Both the position numbers and the translations under genes were made by a program. From Aestuariicoccus sp032586235 (lineage in GTDB: Bacteria; Pseudomonadota; Alphaproteobacteria; Rhodobacterales; Rhodobacteraceae), in the NCBI RefSeq assembly GCF_032586235.1, contig NZ_JAWHTD010000018.1, forward strand, positions 8,586 to 72,585: DNA of 64,000 nucleotides, in the 5' to 3' direction. Of this stretch, positions 43,009 through 51,744 are shown one piece after another (position 1 is the stretch's first letter; each line of letters opens with the position of its first letter). The notes beneath the pieces are model-generated. The model did not search any database and was not told the origin of the DNA. It saw nothing but the letters and a program-made list of their open reading frames with translations.

Positions 43009-43914
43009 ATGCGCAGGCTTGGCATCCTTTTCGCGGCGATGCTTCTGATGGCCATGACGACCACGGGTGCCCTGGTGGTTTGGCCTATCCCGGCGGAGAC
43101 ACCCGACATCGCCGATATCGGGGATGTGCAGGCGGGCGCCTACCTTGCCCGGGCCAGCGGCTGTATCTCGTGCCACACGGATTTCGAGAATGGCGGCCGC
43201 CCGCTTGCGGGCGGTGTTCCGTTCAAGACGCCGTTCGGCACGCTGATCTCTCCCAACATCACCACCGATCCGGAACACGGCATCGGCTCCTGGACAACGG
43301 CGGATTTCGCCCGCGCGGTCCGACAGGGCATTTCACCTGACGGGCATCCTTACTACCCCGCTTTCACCTATCCTTTCTACGGCTCGTTCACGGATCAGCA
43401 GATCGCCGATCTTTGGGCGGCGTTCCAGACCGTGGCGCCCGTGGCCGAGGATGCGCCGGACCACGATCTTGCCTTTCCGTTCAATCAGCGCTGGACGTTG
43501 AAGGCCTGGCGTGCCGCCTTTCTAACAGAGCCAGCGACCGATCCGGTCGAGGGGATGAACAAGGCCTGGAACCGCGGGCGTGTCCTTGTGGAAGGCGCGG
43601 CGCATTGCGGTGCTTGTCACACCGAACGGAACCTTGCCGGCGCGCGGATGTCAGACCGGAAGTTCATGGGCAACCCCGATCTGCCGGGCAGCGACGCGCC
43701 CCCGATCACTGCTGAGGTCCTGGAAAACAATGGGTGGACCATTTCCAATCTCGCCTACGCCCTCAAGACCGGTCTGACGCCTGAAGGTGATGTCTTCGGC
43801 GGCAGCATGGGAGAGGTCGTAAATTACGGGACAGCCTTTCTGACCGACGCGGATCGCAAAGCTATCGCGACCTATCTGCTGATGCCGGAAGCTGAGAAAT
43901 TCGCCCAGAGGTGA
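43009..43914 (+). CDS. Di-haem cytochrome c
   Basis: The 301-residue protein has an N-terminal signal/anchor (LGILFAAMLLMAMTTTGALVV) and two CxxCH haem sites: CISCH at 52-56 and CGACH at 200-204. The first domain, with PFGTLISPNITTDPEHGIG, matches the cytochrome subunits of periplasmic alcohol and gluconate dehydrogenases. No dehydrogenase subunit is present here. GGAGGA lies before the ATG. It ends the cytochrome cluster. Confidence 0.88.
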   Translation: MRRLGILFAAMLLMAMTTTGALVVWPIPAETPDIADIGDVQAGAYLARASGCISCHTDFENGGRPLAGGVPFKTPFGTLISPNITTDPEHGIGSWTTADFARAVRQGISPDGHPYYPAFTYPFYGSFTDQQIADLWAAFQTVAPVAEDAPDHDLAFPFNQRWTLKAWRAAFLTEPATDPVEGMNKAWNRGRVLVEGAAHCGACHTERNLAGARMSDRKFMGNPDLPGSDAPPITAEVLENNGWTISNLAYALKTGLTPEGDVFGGSMGEVVNYGTAFLTDADRKAIATYLLMPEAEKFAQR

Positions 43915-44580
43915 TGCATTGACGTTGCCGCTGTCCGCCGTTGGTTCTGTGACCGAAACATGGCGAGGGCACCCTGTCCTGGGGCTCTCGCTAACTCTGC
44001 GCTGTGCGGTTCCTTCAGCGCTAAGCCGAAATGGCGATAATCGTCTGACAGCCGCCAACCATGTCTGCGCTGTCCGCAAGCCGGACCTAACCTCGGTTTC
44101 GGCGAACGTCTGGAGGCAGTCAAAGCTGTCGTTTGGGCTTGGCTCAGAGGATCTTCGGCTCTGACGGCTGCTTACCGCCGTCCAGCGGTCATCTGATCAT
44201 TTTGCACAGATGTCTTGGAAGAGCCCATGGCGACAAATGCTGCGCCGATGACCAAGTTCGTGAAGGGGCTCAAGGCATTCATCTGAGTCTTTTCGTCGGG
44301 TGACCTGTTCACTGCGAAGTGCGTGGCCTGCTCGGGCCGATCCGATCGGGAGTGCGACCGTGGTTCAAGTGCGCCAGATGGAATATCCATATTCGTCGAA
44401 GACCGATACGAGCAGTCGCGGTCGACAGCTGAGCAAGGCAATCGTCTGATGCGTGAAATTTCAAAGCATGTTCAAAGACTGAACAAGCGATGAACTTCGC
44501 GTTGGTTGCGGTAGATCAAGGAGTGGTTTCTAATCTTTGTGTAAGTTGCCCGTGAGCAGATGTCAGGAGAGTGCTGTATC
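43915..44580. other. 666-bp region without a supported gene
   Basis: It holds the first copy of a 167-bp repeat (44061-44227), and otherwise only short frames with no recognisable similarity. One small hydrophobic frame on the minus strand (MNALSPFTNLVIGAAF, ending near 44172) is not supported by a ribosome-binding site or homology that I know. Confidence 0.5.
44061..44227. repeat. ~167-bp direct repeat, copy 1
   Basis: From ATGTCTGCGCTGTCCGCAAG to AGAGCCCA this sequence recurs at 44885-45052 with about 80-85% identity by eye. Best-conserved blocks are GTCCGCAAGCCGGACCTAAC and GACGGCTGCTTACCGCCGT and CAGCGGTCATCTGATCATTT (CTAGCGG in copy 2). The two copies have the same orientation and flank the DUF6455 gene. 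No ORF spans it. Confidence 0.8.
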
Positions 44581-44850
44581 ATGGGCTTACATGTGTCCGA
44601 CGCTGACGTAGCCGCGTTTGAAAAATGCCTCTACCTTTGGCAAAGAATGCTGGACGTGTCCGGTGTCAAACTCCCTAAGCGGCGTCTTCCTGCAGCGGTG
44701 GAAGATGAAATTAGGGAAAGCATGACAAACTGTAGTAAATGTGGAAGCAAGGCAGCCTGTACGACTTGGCTGGCAACCGCCGAAGATGAAACGTCACCTC
44801 CGAAATTTTGCCTCAACCGCGAAATTTTTGTCCGCCTCAAGGCTGCATGA
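44581..44850 (+). CDS. DUF6455 family protein
   Basis: The 89-residue protein matches the alphaproteobacterial DUF6455 family in its C-terminal part, with NCSKCGSKAACTTWLA and a further Cys in PPKFCLNRE, four cysteines that could bind a metal or cluster. Function unknown. I chose the ATG at 44581, as CAGGAGAG lies 9 bp upstream. It stands alone between two direct repeats in low-information DNA, so it may have come as a cassette. Confidence 0.75.
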   Translation: MGLHVSDADVAAFEKCLYLWQRMLDVSGVKLPKRRLPAAVEDEIRESMTNCSKCGSKAACTTWLATAEDETSPPKFCLNREIFVRLKAA

Positions 44851-44884
44851 AAGCTGGAAACATTGTGAAGAGTTCGGAACCGTG

Positions 44885-45052
44885 ATGTCTGGTTTGTCCG
44901 CAAGCCGGACCTAACCTCGATTTTAGCGAACGTCTGAAGCCGGTGAAAGCTGTCGTTCGGGCGCGGCTCAGCGTTTTCGTTGGCTCTGACGGCTGCTTAC
45001 CGCCGTCTAGCGGTCATCTGATCATTTTGCTCAGATGTCTCGGACGAGCCCA
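44885..45052. repeat. ~167-bp direct repeat, copy 2
   Basis: Second copy of the repeat at 44061-44227, same orientation, 34 bp behind the DUF6455 stop. Differences are single bases and small gaps. The following 45053-45260 holds no gene, but has similar sequence words (AGCTGTCGTTCGCTGCGG), so more diverged repeat pieces may be present. Confidence 0.8.
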
Positions 45053-45260
45053 ATACCGTCATTGCGCAACGGCGCAGCATTTGTCGCGAACGGCGGAGAG
45101 CTGTCGTTCGCTGCGGCCGGAATGAAGGACCGCTATGTGCCTTTTCTGACAGATGCCTCGCGATTCATGAACAGTTGCTTCCGAGGATAGCATGCTTTGC
45201 GGCTCTTCAGGCCGATAGAGGTTGCAGAATAGCGCTACGCGGTAGAAATGGTCGCCGGCC

Positions 45261-45995
45261 CTATCGGGAGACGTTCTTGTTTCCGATTGATTTTCGGACC
45301 TTGGCCAGCGCCTGACGCCATGCGATTTTGCCGACCGCGACCGCATTCATCGGATTGCGCGACAGCCGCGCCATCTCGGCGCGGGCGGCGGCGGCGACAG
45401 CGGCAGATGCCGTGTTCATATGCCCCGCATCCTGCGGTGGCTGAGGGTCATATTCGAGCATCAACTGAATGCGCTCGGCTGTTTCGCGGCCGGCGATCTT
45501 TTCGGCCAGGGCAAAGGCCAAGTCTATACCCGCTGACACGCCGGCTGCGGTCCAGATTTTGCCCGCCCGCACTATCCGTTCGTTCGGGCATGGCGTGGCA
45601 CCAAGGCGTTTCACACTATCCATCGCCGCCCAATGTGTTGTGGCGGGCTGTCCTTTGAGCAGGCCCGACGCAGCCAGGATCACGGCCCCCGAACAGACCG
45701 AGGTTGTGTACCTTGTCTGTCCGTGAATCTTGCGCAGCCAATCCGAAAGGGCCCTATCAGCGGCTGCCACGCCGGTCTGGGCCTCCGCGCCCGGTACAAT
45801 CACCAGGTCGGGGTCGGGCGTTTCATCAAAGCTGTGCGTCGCGCCAACGACAAGAATGCCACGGTCCGTTGGCACAGGACCCGGCGCATGAGCCACAAAG
45901 CGAAGCTCGGTGCCGGGAAGCATCTTCAACACCTCATAGGGCCCGATCGCATCAAGCGCGGTAAAGCCGGGATATAGGACGATGGCGATTTTCAT
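45261..45995 (-). CDS. DJ-1/PfpI family protein
   Basis: The 244-residue protein has the DJ-1/PfpI glutamine amidotransferase-like fold with the nucleophile elbow TSVCSGAVIL (C101) and an N-terminal YPGFTALDAIGPYEVL, closest in layout to isocyanide hydratase or the GATase domain of AraC-type regulators without the HTH. The C-terminal 50 residues are helical. It overlaps the CDF gene (ATGA) and ends the copper run. Role in detoxification is inferred from position. Confidence 0.82.
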   Translation of the reverse strand: MKIAIVLYPGFTALDAIGPYEVLKMLPGTELRFVAHAPGPVPTDRGILVVGATHSFDETPDPDLVIVPGAEAQTGVAAADRALSDWLRKIHGQTRYTTSVCSGAVILAASGLLKGQPATTHWAAMDSVKRLGATPCPNERIVRAGKIWTAAGVSAGIDLAFALAEKIAGRETAERIQLMLEYDPQPPQDAGHMNTASAAVAAAARAEMARLSRNPMNAVAVGKIAWRQALAKVRKSIGNKNVSR

Positions 45996-46918
45996 GCGAC
46001 GTGCCCAGCGGTGTGATCGTGCGTGATGTCAATGTCCTCTGCACCCGACTCGTCGAGGCAACGATCTTCGACCTGCAGGGTGACCAGCAGGAAACCGAAC
46101 CTGTCTCGCAATAGCGCGTGGGCCGCCTGCAGAACGTCACCTGACTTATGGCCGGGTTCCGTCCGTGCATGGCCGGAGAATACATGCCTGCCGCTGGTCA
46201 GCACCCAGGCGTGAACATGATGCACGTCGCGGATACCGTCGAGTTTCTCAAGCGCAGAGGTCACTTCTCGAAGGTCCACATCCTCCGGCGTTCCCTCCAT
46301 GAGCATATAGATCGACTCCTTCAGGATTTTCCAGCTCGCCCAGACGAGAACGAAGCCGAAGGCCATCCCAAGCAGCGGGTCGATCAAGAGAAAGCCGGTG
46401 AAGCGGATAACAAGCGCCGTGACGATGATGAGCAGACTGCCGACGAAGGTCTGAACGATGTGCCAGACGGCCCCGCGCGTGTTCAGGTCGCTTTTCCCCT
46501 CTTTCCAAATCAATCCAAGCGAGATGAATTCGGTCAGAAGCCCGCCCGCGGCAGCCCAGAGCATTGGACTGGTGGGCAGGTCGATCGGAGCGGAAAGTCG
46601 CATGGCGGCCATGCCAATGACAAAGACCGCCATGGCCAGAAGAAACGCGCCGTTGATGGCCGCGCCCACGATCTCGGCCCTGTACCAGCCAAAGCTGCGG
46701 TCCTTGTCGGCGGGACGGCGGGCGATCCGGGCTGCCAGAATGGCGACAAGGACGCCGCCTACCGCAGAGAACGTGTGAAACGCGTCGGAGATGACAGCGA
46801 TCGAACCGGTCCAGATGCCGATTCCGAGCTCAACGACGAAGTAGATACCGGTCAACCATGCAGAGATTGTGAGCGCTCGACCTCCGCTGGGCAAATGCCC
46901 TGAATGTCCATGTTCCAT
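45992..46918 (-). CDS. Cation diffusion facilitator, divergent metal site
   Basis: The 308-residue protein has six TM helices, a His-rich start (MEHGHSGH) and a C-terminal cytosolic domain, all like CzcD-type exporters. In those the transport site is built from two HxxxD pairs. Here the first reads HTFSA (H48/A52) and the second HIVQT (H153/T157): both Asp are lost. Metal specificity must therefore differ. It lies between the CueR-like gene and the DJ-1 gene in the copper run. Confidence 0.87.
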   Translation of the reverse strand: MEHGHSGHLPSGGRALTISAWLTGIYFVVELGIGIWTGSIAVISDAFHTFSAVGGVLVAILAARIARRPADKDRSFGWYRAEIVGAAINGAFLLAMAVFVIGMAAMRLSAPIDLPTSPMLWAAAGGLLTEFISLGLIWKEGKSDLNTRGAVWHIVQTFVGSLLIIVTALVIRFTGFLLIDPLLGMAFGFVLVWASWKILKESIYMLMEGTPEDVDLREVTSALEKLDGIRDVHHVHAWVLTSGRHVFSGHARTEPGHKSGDVLQAAHALLRDRFGFLLVTLQVEDRCLDESGAEDIDITHDHTAGHVA

Positions 46919-46986
46919 ATCGGGTTCTTTCTTTTGGATTCGGGATTTCCTCTGCTACTGCAGCGACGACGAGCTGCATGCTCGGG

Positions 46987-47448
46987 CTATCTGGGCAATG
47001 TCCTTACTTGACCGACAGCGCCTGGCCGGGGCTTTGGTGCCCGGGAAGCGTCCTGATCGTCCTTCTTCTCCAAATCTGCGATGATCGGGCAATCCGGTCG
47101 GTGATCGCCGCTGCAGGCATCTATCAACGTTTCCAGCGTGTTCGACATCGCCTCGAGTTCTTCGATTTTCCTGCGGAGCGTTTCGAGATGGCCTTGGGCA
47201 AGCTGCCGCACATCGGCGCTCTTACGGGTCTCGTCCGTCCAAAGCCCGAGCAATTCGCCGATCACCTCTACTGAGAAACCGAGATCGCGTGCGCGCCGCA
47301 CGAAGCCCAGCATGTGCACGTCTTTTTCGCTGTAATCGCGATACCCTGAATCGGTCCGCTGAGCGGGCGGGATCAGCCCAGTCTGCTCGTAGTAGCGGAT
47401 CATTTTTGCCGAGACGCCGGACTGACGCGCTGCTTCCCCGATATTCAT
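46987..47448 (-). CDS. CueR-like MerR-family copper regulator
   Basis: The 153-residue regulator has an N-terminal MerR helix-turn-helix (IGEAARQSGVSAKMIRYYE), a dimerisation helix and the metal loop C112-SGDHRPD-C120, at the same positions as the Cu(I)-binding Cys of E. coli CueR. It is expected to twist the 19-bp-spaced promoters at 51412-51498 and activate copA and the chaperone gene. The start overlaps the reductase stop. The C-terminal tail (about 25 residues) is longer than in CueR. Confidence 0.9.
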   Translation of the reverse strand: MNIGEAARQSGVSAKMIRYYEQTGLIPPAQRTDSGYRDYSEKDVHMLGFVRRARDLGFSVEVIGELLGLWTDETRKSADVRQLAQGHLETLRRKIEELEAMSNTLETLIDACSGDHRPDCPIIADLEKKDDQDASRAPKPRPGAVGQVRTLPR

Positions 47449-48512
47449 GGCTGGCTCCTGACGTCCTGGTTGGTCATTTTTTCCTGCCCGCCAGTGAAGA
47501 AGGCGTCGGCGTGCATATCATCCTTGCTTAGATTGGCCGCAATCGCACGCGCCGTGACGGCCTCGACCATGGCCGGAGGGCCTGCAGCGTAGGCCTTCCA
47601 TCCCGACAAATCCCCCAAGTCATGAACGAGGGCATCGTGCACCAAGCCGCTCTGATGAATTCCACCTTCCGGTTCGTTCGACAGGACCGGCGTGAAGGTG
47701 ATCCCCGGATGACGTTTGCCGAGCGCCTCGAAGTGCTCCATTAGGTAGAGGTCACGCTCTTCCCGCGCCCCGAAGTAGACATGTATGGGCTGGCGCATGC
47801 CCAACCAGACCGCGCTCTCGACGATGGACTTGATCGGGGCGAGGCCGGAGCCACCAGCAACGGCGAGGATCGGACCGTCATGGTTCGTGCGTAGATGCGC
47901 GGCTCCAAGTGGCCCCTTCACACGCAAAACATCGCCGGGTTCGAGCCGGGTATGGACATGTTGGGAGAAACGTCCGCCGGGGAGTTTCCGGATATGGAAC
48001 TCGAGCTCTGGTGCTCCGGACCGGTTGGCCATCGAGTAATCCCGCGCCGTTCCGTCGGGAAGAGACAGGGTCGAGTACTGCCCCGGTGCGAATTCTAGCG
48101 GTCCGTCTTCTGGACGCAGTCGAACCAGCATGATGTCGTGTGTTAGCTTCTCCACTGCGGTGACATGGGCCCCGAATTCACGCAGTTCATGGCCTGGCAT
48201 CGAACTTTCCAGAAGCACCGGGACCAATGACAAGTCGCTCACCGGCGCCGCCACGCAGGGTAGAACAAGACCGCTTGCCGTTTCGTCACGCGTAAGCGCG
48301 GATTCGGAGTGTTCGCGGTGCAGAACCTCTCCCTCGATCAGCCGGGATTTGCACAAACCGCAGCGGCCCATCTTGCAGCCATGTGGGAAAGCTACATTGT
48401 GATCGATTGCGGCGCTCAGGATTGTATTTCCTTCGAAAGCGGGAAAACGCGGGCCCTGTGGCCGTAGGCCGACCTCGTAGACTGTAGCGGGTTTTTCAAG
48501 ACGAAGCGTCAT
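47445..48512 (-). CDS. 2Fe-2S ferredoxin/FNR-type reductase
   Basis: The 355-residue protein combines an N-terminal plant-type 2Fe-2S ferredoxin (C46, C51, C54 and C86 in GCKMGRCGLCKSR and LPCVA) with a FAD-binding domain (RDYSMANRSG) and a NAD(P) domain (AVAGGSGLAPIKS). This is the design of oxygenase reductase components. No oxygenase is present; instead it is locked between a glutaredoxin and a CueR-like gene by ATGA overlaps. A role in copper or thiol redox balance is inference. Confidence 0.88.
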   Translation of the reverse strand: MTLRLEKPATVYEVGLRPQGPRFPAFEGNTILSAAIDHNVAFPHGCKMGRCGLCKSRLIEGEVLHREHSESALTRDETASGLVLPCVAAPVSDLSLVPVLLESSMPGHELREFGAHVTAVEKLTHDIMLVRLRPEDGPLEFAPGQYSTLSLPDGTARDYSMANRSGAPELEFHIRKLPGGRFSQHVHTRLEPGDVLRVKGPLGAAHLRTNHDGPILAVAGGSGLAPIKSIVESAVWLGMRQPIHVYFGAREERDLYLMEHFEALGKRHPGITFTPVLSNEPEGGIHQSGLVHDALVHDLGDLSGWKAYAAGPPAMVEAVTARAIAANLSKDDMHADAFFTGGQEKMTNQDVRSQP

Positions 48513-48781
48513 AGCAGCTCCTCCTCTTGTAGCGCGTTTTCGACCCTCGGCTTCTGGTCGGCGAAGGTTCCGTAGGTGAACCAGTCTCCGATCACGGTGA
48601 TCGGCGCGACGCGCACGCCGTAACGCACTTTCGCCTCTACCATGATCTTGGGATCGCTTAGATCGCGTTCCTCGAACGCGACGCCCGCTTGTTGAAGCCA
48701 CGACTTGAGTTGGCGGCAATCGGGACATGTTGGGGTGGTGTAGATGACGACGTCGCCGGTGTTCCTGGTTTGCGGATTCAT
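48509..48781 (-). CDS. Glutaredoxin-family protein
   Basis: The 90-residue protein is a glutaredoxin/NrdH-like thiol-disulfide protein with the dithiol motif TTPTCPDCRQL (C19/C22) and a cis-Pro in VAPITVIG. The gene lies 63 bp behind copA and overlaps the reductase start. It may receive electrons from the reductase, or hand Cu(I) to CopA; both are inference. Confidence 0.85.
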   Translation of the reverse strand: MNPQTRNTGDVVIYTTPTCPDCRQLKSWLQQAGVAFEERDLSDPKIMVEAKVRYGVRVAPITVIGDWFTYGTFADQKPRVENALQEEELL

Positions 48782-48844
48782 TGATCAGTTCCTTCGGTCT
48801 GTTTTGGCGAGGGCCCGGGCCCTGAACGGCCCGGGCACGCGTGG

Positions 48845-51373
48845 TCATTCCGCCGGGATTGCCGCCGGTGTGCGAAGCGGGCGGCTTGCCGGGATATCGG
48901 TTGGTGAAGGCGCTGCGAACCGCTTAAGCCGCAGCGCGTTGCCAAGAACGAAGACGCTGGAAAGCGCCATGGCCCCTGCGGCGAAGACCGGCGACAACAG
49001 GATGCCGAAGGCCGGATAGAGGACGCCTGCCGCCACCGGGATCAGCGCCGTGTTGTAGGCGAAGGCCCAGAACAGGTTCTGCCGAATGTTCCCGATGGTC
49101 GCCTGGCTGAGCGCGATCGCGTTGGGGATGCCCTTGAGGTTGCCCGACATCAGCACCACGTCGGCGGCTTCGATGGCCACGTCAGTGCCGGTGCCGATCG
49201 CAAGGCCCACATCCGCCTCGGCCAGCGCCGGCGCGTCGTTGATGCCGTCGCCGACATAGGCCAGCCGGCCCAGGGCCTTCAGGCGCTTCACGGCATCGAC
49301 CTTGCCGTCGGGCAGCACCTCGGCCACGACCTCGTCGATGCCGAGCCGCCGGGCGATGGCCTGTGCCGTGCGGGCGTTGTCGCCGGTGATCATCGCGACC
49401 TTGAGGCCGAGATCGTGCAGGGCCGCGATGGCCTCGGGCGTCGTTTCCTTGATCGGATCGGCCACTGCGATGATCGCGGCGAGCTTGCCGTCGATGGCGG
49501 CGTAGAGCGGTGTCTTGCCCTCGTCACCCAGGCGTTCCGCCGTCCGGTCGAACGCGCCGGTATCGAGGCCCAACTTGCGCATGAACCGGTCGGCACCGAT
49601 CTGGACGCGGGCCCCCGCAACAGTCGCCTCGACCCCGTATCCGGTCACCGAATTGAAGCCCTCGACGGAAGGAAGCTTCAGCTCCTCGGCCTCCGCCGCC
49701 TCGACAATCGCGCGGGCGATGGGGTGTTCGGACCGTGCTTCAACCGCTGCAATCTGTGCGAGGACGTCGGCTCGATCAAAGCCATCGGCCAGTTCAAGAT
49801 CGGTCAGGGCAGGCTTGCCCTCTGTCAGCGTGCCGGTCTTATCCAGCGCCACGACGCGGGTTTCCTTCAAGAGCTGCAGCGCCTCGCCCTTGCGGAACAG
49901 CACGCCCATCTCGGCCCCGCGTCCCGTGCCGACCATGATCGAGGTCGGCGTGGCGAGGCCCATGGCACAGGGGCAGGCGATGATCAGCACCGCCACCGCA
50001 TTGACCAGGCCGAAGGTCAGCGCCGGATCGGGCCCCCAGATCAGCCATACGCCGAATGTCAACGCCGCCAGCGTCATCACTGCCGGGACGAACCACATGG
50101 TCACACGGTCGACCAACGCCTGGATCGGCAGCTTGGAGCCCTGAGCCGCCTCGACCATCCGGATGATCTGCGACAGCATGGTGTCTCCACCCACGGCCGT
50201 CGCGCGGAAGGCCAGCGCGCCGTTCTGGTTCACGGTGCCGCCGACAACTTCTGTGCCTGCACTCTTGGCGACCGGCACCGGCTCACCTGTAATCATCGAC
50301 TCGTCGACATAGCTTTTGCCTTCGATGACCTCGCCATCGACCGGCAGGCGGTCGCCGGGGCGCACCTCGACGATGTCACCAGGGGCGACCTCGGTCACCG
50401 GGATCTCCACGACCGATCCATCGCGGCGCACGCGCGCGGTCTTGGCCTGAAGTCCGACCAGTCGCTTGATCGCCTCTGACGTGCGGCCTTTGGCGCGCGC
50501 CTCCAGATATCGACCCAGCAGGATGAGCGTGACGATCACCGCCGCGGCCTCGTAGTAGACATTGACCGTGCCTTCGGGCAGCACGCCCGGCGCAAACGTG
50601 GCCACGACCGAGAAGAGATAGGCGGCGAGCGTGCCGACAGCGACTAGACTGTTCATATCAGGCGCGCCGCGCAGCAGGGCAGGGATCCCCTTGGTGTAAA
50701 AGCGCATCCCCGGCACCGCGAGGACGAACGTCGTCAGCGCGAACTGCAAAAGCCAGCTTGCCTCATGGCCGATGGTTGATCCGATCAGGGCATGCATGCC
50801 GGGGATCAGGTGACTGCCCATCTCCAGCACGAAGACCGGCAGCGCAAAGGCGGCGGCCAGTCCGAGATCACGCTTCAAGAGCGCCTGCTCGGCATCCTTG
50901 CGGGTGGCCTTGGCCGCGTCCTCGCCGGCATCTCGCGCGACTTCGCGCGCGGTGTAGCCGGTCTCGGCCACGGCGGCGATCAGCGCGGCGATATCGGCGG
51001 TGCCCTCCACCGTCGCCTGCTCCGTCGCGAGGTTCACGCGGGCTTCGGTCACGCCGGGAACAGCCTTCAGCGCCCGCTCCACGCGGCCGACACAGGACGC
51101 ACAGGTCATACCGTCTACGGCGAGTTCGACTGTCTTTCCGGGCACCGTGTAGCCCGTCGCCTCGACAGCGCGGACCAGGTCAGTGCGTACCGAAGTGTCC
51201 GAGACCTGCACCTCGGCGCGTTCCGTCGCAAGATTGACGCTCGCGGCTACCACACCAGGCACCGCCGAAAGGGCCTTCTCGACCCGGCCCACGCAAGAGG
51301 CGCAGGTCATGCCTTCGATTGGGAGTTGTATCGTCTCGGCGGCGCGCCGAGACATGTCCGTGTGAGCATTCAT
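48845..51373 (-). CDS. copA: Copper-exporting P1B-type ATPase with two HMA domains
   Basis: The 842-residue pump has two N-terminal HMA domains, each with GMTCASC (Cys 24/27 and 91/94), then eight TM helices with the CPC ion motif ACPCAMGLATP, the phosphorylation site DKTGTLT and the TGDN and GDGINDAP hinge motifs. It exports Cu(I) from the cytosol. The ATG at 51373 was chosen from the CueR promoter position and the HMA start. It leads the minus-strand copper run. Confidence 0.95.
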   Translation of the reverse strand: MNAHTDMSRRAAETIQLPIEGMTCASCVGRVEKALSAVPGVVAASVNLATERAEVQVSDTSVRTDLVRAVEATGYTVPGKTVELAVDGMTCASCVGRVERALKAVPGVTEARVNLATEQATVEGTADIAALIAAVAETGYTAREVARDAGEDAAKATRKDAEQALLKRDLGLAAAFALPVFVLEMGSHLIPGMHALIGSTIGHEASWLLQFALTTFVLAVPGMRFYTKGIPALLRGAPDMNSLVAVGTLAAYLFSVVATFAPGVLPEGTVNVYYEAAAVIVTLILLGRYLEARAKGRTSEAIKRLVGLQAKTARVRRDGSVVEIPVTEVAPGDIVEVRPGDRLPVDGEVIEGKSYVDESMITGEPVPVAKSAGTEVVGGTVNQNGALAFRATAVGGDTMLSQIIRMVEAAQGSKLPIQALVDRVTMWFVPAVMTLAALTFGVWLIWGPDPALTFGLVNAVAVLIIACPCAMGLATPTSIMVGTGRGAEMGVLFRKGEALQLLKETRVVALDKTGTLTEGKPALTDLELADGFDRADVLAQIAAVEARSEHPIARAIVEAAEAEELKLPSVEGFNSVTGYGVEATVAGARVQIGADRFMRKLGLDTGAFDRTAERLGDEGKTPLYAAIDGKLAAIIAVADPIKETTPEAIAALHDLGLKVAMITGDNARTAQAIARRLGIDEVVAEVLPDGKVDAVKRLKALGRLAYVGDGINDAPALAEADVGLAIGTGTDVAIEAADVVLMSGNLKGIPNAIALSQATIGNIRQNLFWAFAYNTALIPVAAGVLYPAFGILLSPVFAAGAMALSSVFVLGNALRLKRFAAPSPTDIPASRPLRTPAAIPAE

Positions 51374-51411
51374 GGCTTTTCCTCTCGTCTTCGAATCAGT
51401 GCTCACACGTC

Positions 51412-51442
51412 GAGATAGGGGTTCCAACGGTGGGAAGGTCAA
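51412..51442 (-). promoter_or_regulatory. CueR-type promoter of copA
   Basis: On the minus strand TTGACC (51442-51437) and TATCTC (51417-51412) are separated by 19 bp, the overlong spacer that MerR-family activators correct. The spacer holds the dyad CCTTCCCACCGTTGG, very close to known CueR boxes. It lies about 40 bp before the copA ATG. Confidence 0.85.
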
Positions 51443-51467
51443 ACATGAAAGAGAAAAAATTTGGGGC

Positions 51468-51498
51468 TTGACCTTACAACGCTGGGAGACCCCACCTG
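51468..51498 (+). promoter_or_regulatory. CueR-type promoter of the copper chaperone gene
   Basis: On the plus strand TTGACC (51468-51473) is followed after 19 bp by a weak -10 (CACCTG); the spacer carries CCTTACAACGCTGGGAGACC, a second CueR-like dyad. It points at the small copper chaperone gene 31 bp downstream. The two operators are back to back, 25 bp apart. Confidence 0.7.
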
Positions 51499-51528
51499 CT
51501 GTTGCGTGAGACAGAAAAGGAGGTTCTC

Positions 51529-51720
51529 ATGCAATTACAGATCCCGAACATGACCTGCGGCGGATGCGCCAACAGCATCCTTAAAGTGGTGCGGTCCATC
51601 GACCCAAACGCTGAAGTCGAGGCCGATCCGGTTACGCGCAGAGTGACAATTGACCCGGCGGAGCCTCAAGGCAGGTTCGTATCCACCCTCTCCGAGGCTG
51701 GCTATCCACCAGAAGACTGA
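51529..51720 (+). CDS. CopZ-like copper chaperone
   Basis: The 63-residue protein is one HMA domain with the metal motif NMTCGGCANS and the beta-alpha fold up to EAGYPPED. CopZ-type chaperones pass Cu(I) to the HMA domains of CopA. I chose the ATG at 51529 rather than one nine codons upstream, as AAAAGGAGG lies just before it. It is divergent from copA with a shared CueR operator region. Confidence 0.9.
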   Translation: MQLQIPNMTCGGCANSILKVVRSIDPNAEVEADPVTRRVTIDPAEPQGRFVSTLSEAGYPPED

Positions 51721-51744
51721 TCTGAGGGTCTTTGGAAATCGACA

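Noticed and set aside
44172..44441. Small minus-strand hydrophobic frame (MNALSPFTNLVIGAAF) inside and beside the first 167-bp repeat
   Set aside because: No ribosome-binding site and no relative known to me; part of it lies in the repeat and is not kept open in the second copy.
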